This document shows, in pieces, positions 6,528 through 7,359 of a stretch of DNA of 7,359 bases. This DNA is from Oscillospiraceae bacterium. Lineage in GTDB: Bacteria; Bacillota; Clostridia; UMGS1883. Numbering within the stretch: the first letter of the stretch is position 1; each line of letters begins with the position of its first letter. The translations under genes were made by a program, and so were the position numbers. The DNA lies in contig JAFLUQ010000114.1 in the NCBI GenBank assembly GCA_022508735.1, positions 1 to 7,359 of the forward strand, in the 5' to 3' direction. The notes under the pieces are model-generated. The model ran no database searches. It was not told the DNA's origin and saw only the letters and a list, made by a program, of their open reading frames with translations.

Positions 6528-6942
6528 CGGATGAATCCTCCATGTCTTTCAGAATTTCTAATGCCTTTTTCAGGGACTCAGGCATAGGCACGCCCATTAT
6601 GCCGGCATTTTCAATGAGAGAGATCAGCTCGTTCGTGATAAAGCCTATGGTAACGGCATCTCTGATATAGGTCGTTCCCACGGCCATATCCAGTCTGTGC
6701 GCCAAAAGGATAAACATCAGGATCACAGCCTTCCTGCACAGCCCCTTCCAGCCGACCTTGCTCTCAAGCCCGCCTCCGGGGGTCTTGCTTGAGGCCTTGA
6801 ACACTCCGGCAACGATAAGCCCGGTCAGATAGTCTGCCGCCATACATATCATAAGCGTCCCCAGCGACGCGTTCCAGCCGCCGAAGACAGCCGCGATTGC
6901 CGCGCCCGCTATCCCGGCGGCAGTGCATATGATTTCTTTCAT
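6514..6942 (-). CDS. Phage holin family protein (TcdE/Cph1-like, Phage_holin_4 type)
   Basis: A 142-aa membrane protein. Hydrophobic segments lie at about residues 4-20, 26-48 and 71-84, with a weaker one near 95-112. Family hallmarks are ADYLTGLIVA (36-45), a GGGLESKVGWKG loop, an RKAVILM...AHRLD segment, and NELISLIENAGIMGVPMPE followed by a charged tail. Holins of this group form lesions in the cytoplasmic membrane that let an endolysin reach the wall; relatives such as TcdE also help toxin release. The gene overlaps the amidase gene by 14 bases, making a lysis cassette. I chose ATG at 6942 rather than the TTG one codon earlier because AGGAGG (complement of 6949-6954) then sits 7 bases away instead of 4. 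No clear sigma-A promoter for the cassette was found upstream on the minus strand. Confidence 0.9.
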   Translation of the reverse strand: MKEIICTAAGIAGAAIAAVFGGWNASLGTLMICMAADYLTGLIVAGVFKASSKTPGGGLESKVGWKGLCRKAVILMFILLAHRLDMAVGTTYIRDAVTIGFITNELISLIENAGIMGVPMPESLKKALEILKDMEDSSDGDH

Positions 6943-6948
6943 CAATAT

Positions 6949-6954
6949 CCCTCC
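6949..6954 (-). promoter_or_regulatory. Holin ribosome binding site that decides the start codon
   Basis: On the minus strand, AGGAGG (complement of CCTCCT) is followed by GATATTG and then ATG at 6942. The 7-base spacing favours ATG over the adjacent TTG at 6945. Confidence 0.8.
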
Positions 6955-6959
6955 TGTTC

Positions 6960-7134
6960 TCCTCGGTGATCGTGAAAATCCTGTCTGCGGTGCTTCTTTT
7001 CATGGTTCTATCAAGCCTGTCGCACCAATAATATTAATATGCGAAAGCGCTGAAAGAGGTGTCGGGGCCTATAATTTCGGGTGAAAACACGGAGCCGTGC
7101 TTCTGATGTTGATGGATTTAACAATAGCGATAGA
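6960..7134. other. Intergenic stretch, no gene recognised
   Basis: This lies between the holin ribosome site and the A/T-rich promoter region of the tRNA. It holds only short imperfect structures: GCG/CGC around AAAG near 7041-7050 and CACGG/CCGTG around AG at 7088-7099. A minus-strand frame from 7003 enters the holin gene out of frame and looks like a by-product. No integrase, repressor or RNA gene is visible. Confidence 0.5.
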
Positions 7135-7139
7135 TTTTT

Positions 7140-7178
7140 AAATTTTTTTTGAAAAAAGCTATTGACATTACCCTTCAA
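7140..7178 (+). repeat. Upstream copy of an A/T-tract plus TTGACA module
   Basis: AAA, T8, G, A6, GCTATTGACA, then six bases and TTCAA. It closely resembles the module at 7235-7270, with the TTGACA hexamers 94 bases apart. The upstream hexamer (7162-7167) has no acceptable -10 at 16-18 bases (AGCATT at 17), so this copy looks like a promoter that lost or lacks its -10. Confidence 0.7.
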
Positions 7179-7194
7179 ATGCGGAGCATTTGAA
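7174..7194. repeat. Short perfect palindrome, 9-bp arms with 3-base loop
   Basis: TTCAAATGC (7174-7182) and GCATTTGAA (7186-7194) flank GGA. It occupies the place where the -10 of the upstream TTGACA module would be. It could be an operator, a small dispersed repeat or a hairpin; there is no T-tract after it, so it is not a standard terminator. Confidence 0.75.
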
Positions 7195-7234
7195 TAGCAG
7201 AAAGTATCAATATAAAAAAAGTTGAATTGGGTAT

Positions 7235-7270
7235 AAAATTTTTTTCAAAAAACTATTGACAAATCTTCAA
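7235..7270 (+). repeat. Downstream copy of the A/T-tract plus TTGACA module
   Basis: AAAA, T7, C, A6, CTATTGACA, four bases, TTCAA. This is the functional copy: it carries the -35 of the tRNA promoter and an A/T-tract block directly upstream that would act like an UP element or a bend. Confidence 0.7.
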
Positions 7271-7284
7271 GGCTATGCTATAAT
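7256..7284 (+). promoter_or_regulatory. Perfect consensus sigma-A promoter for the tRNA gene
   Basis: TTGACA (7256-7261), exactly 17 bases, TATAAT (7279-7284), with an extended -10 TG at 7276-7277. All 12 hexamer bases match. The predicted start is near 7291, about 16 bases before the mature tRNA 5' end. Such full-consensus promoters are typical of stable RNA genes. Confidence 0.93.
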
Positions 7285-7306
7285 AAGCAAGTCGTCAAAC
7301 GACAAT

Positions 7307-7359
7307 GGGAGTTTAGCTCAGCTGGGAGAGCATCTGCCTTACAAGCAGAGGGTCATAGG
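7307..7359 (+). tRNA. tRNA-Val (anticodon UAC), 3' part outside window
   Basis: The first 53 bases of a tRNA are present: acceptor 5' strand GGGAGTT, TA, D-arm GCTC...GAGC with the usual AGCTGGGA loop, anticodon stem TCTGC/GCAGA enclosing the loop CTTACAA, and the start of the variable and T arms. The anticodon TAC (UAC) reads GUA and related valine codons. The sequence stops within the T-arm stem, so acceptor pairing and a CCA end cannot be checked. The consensus promoter and a short leader lie directly upstream. It may be the first gene of a tRNA cluster. Confidence 0.95.

Noticed and set aside
6943..6945. TTG as holin start
   Set aside because: Spacing to AGGAGG would be only 4 bases; ATG at 6942 is better placed.
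6764..7003. 79-residue minus-strand frame starting before the holin
   Set aside because: Weak ribosome site, runs out of frame through the holin gene, Arg-rich composition typical of a shifted frame. The first 20 codons could be a leader peptide, but nothing supports it.
7085..7104. Minus-strand terminator from the CACGG/CCGTG hairpin followed by TTTT
   Set aside because: The stem is about five pairs with an impossible 2-base loop or four pairs with a tetraloop, and no minus-strand gene ends there.
7162..7190. A second complete promoter at the upstream TTGACA
   Set aside because: At 17 bases the -10 would be AGCATT, and no better hexamer lies at 16 or 18 bases; only a -35-like half is supported.
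1..7359. CRISPR array, transposase, integrase or rRNA
   Set aside because: No regularly spaced repeats, transposase or recombinase motifs, or rRNA sequence were seen on either strand.

Overview
The window looks like chromosomal DNA of a Gram-positive, spore-forming anaerobe of the Clostridia, most likely an Oscillospiraceae/Ruminococcaceae-type gut or digester bacterium. The reasons are a secreted-type pectin side-chain hydrolase, a SpoIVFB-type M50 protease, a radical SAM/DUF2344 pair typical of Clostridia, an SLH-domain cell-wall amidase, strong AGGAGG ribosome sites and a consensus sigma-A tRNA promoter. No database search was possible; all family calls come from reading motifs.

Layout, left to right. 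(1) Bases 2-2398 (+): the 3' part of a large multidomain protein with a GH105/GH88 catalytic domain, closed by a strong intrinsic terminator (2407-2441). (2) 2486-3210 (+): a two-gene overlapping unit, a 66-aa one-TM protein followed by a 175-aa SpoIVFB-like intramembrane metalloprotease. A candidate sporulation (sigma-E-like) promoter lies directly upstream, and a hairpin overlaps the protease stop codon. (3) 3264-5824 (+): a sigma-A promoter, a TIGR03960-type radical SAM protein and its usual partner, a DUF2344/TIGR03936 protein, 12 bases apart. (4) 5819-5864: a perfect 22-bp inverted repeat holding the stop codons of two convergent genes, a bidirectional terminator. (5) 5859-6942 (-): a holin and an SLH-domain N-acetylmuramoyl-L-alanine amidase that overlap, forming a lysis cassette. 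(6) 6943-7306: a 364-base intergenic stretch with two similar A/T-tract plus TTGACA modules and a short palindrome. (7) 7307 to the right edge (+): the 5' part of a tRNA-Val(UAC) gene with a perfect consensus promoter.

Genes 2 and 3 form part of a conserved clostridial neighbourhood (spoIVFA-like, spoIVFB, radical SAM, DUF2344, usually continuing to RNase G, ribosomal proteins L21/L27 and Obg). Here that order is flanked by a carbohydrate enzyme on the left and cut off on the right by a phage-type lysis module next to a tRNA gene. This suggests rearrangement or insertion at this locus. The points most worth a second look are the reduced SpoIVFA-like partner, the sigma-E-like promoter, the lysis cassette in place of the ribosomal-protein genes, and the duplicated promoter module before the tRNA.
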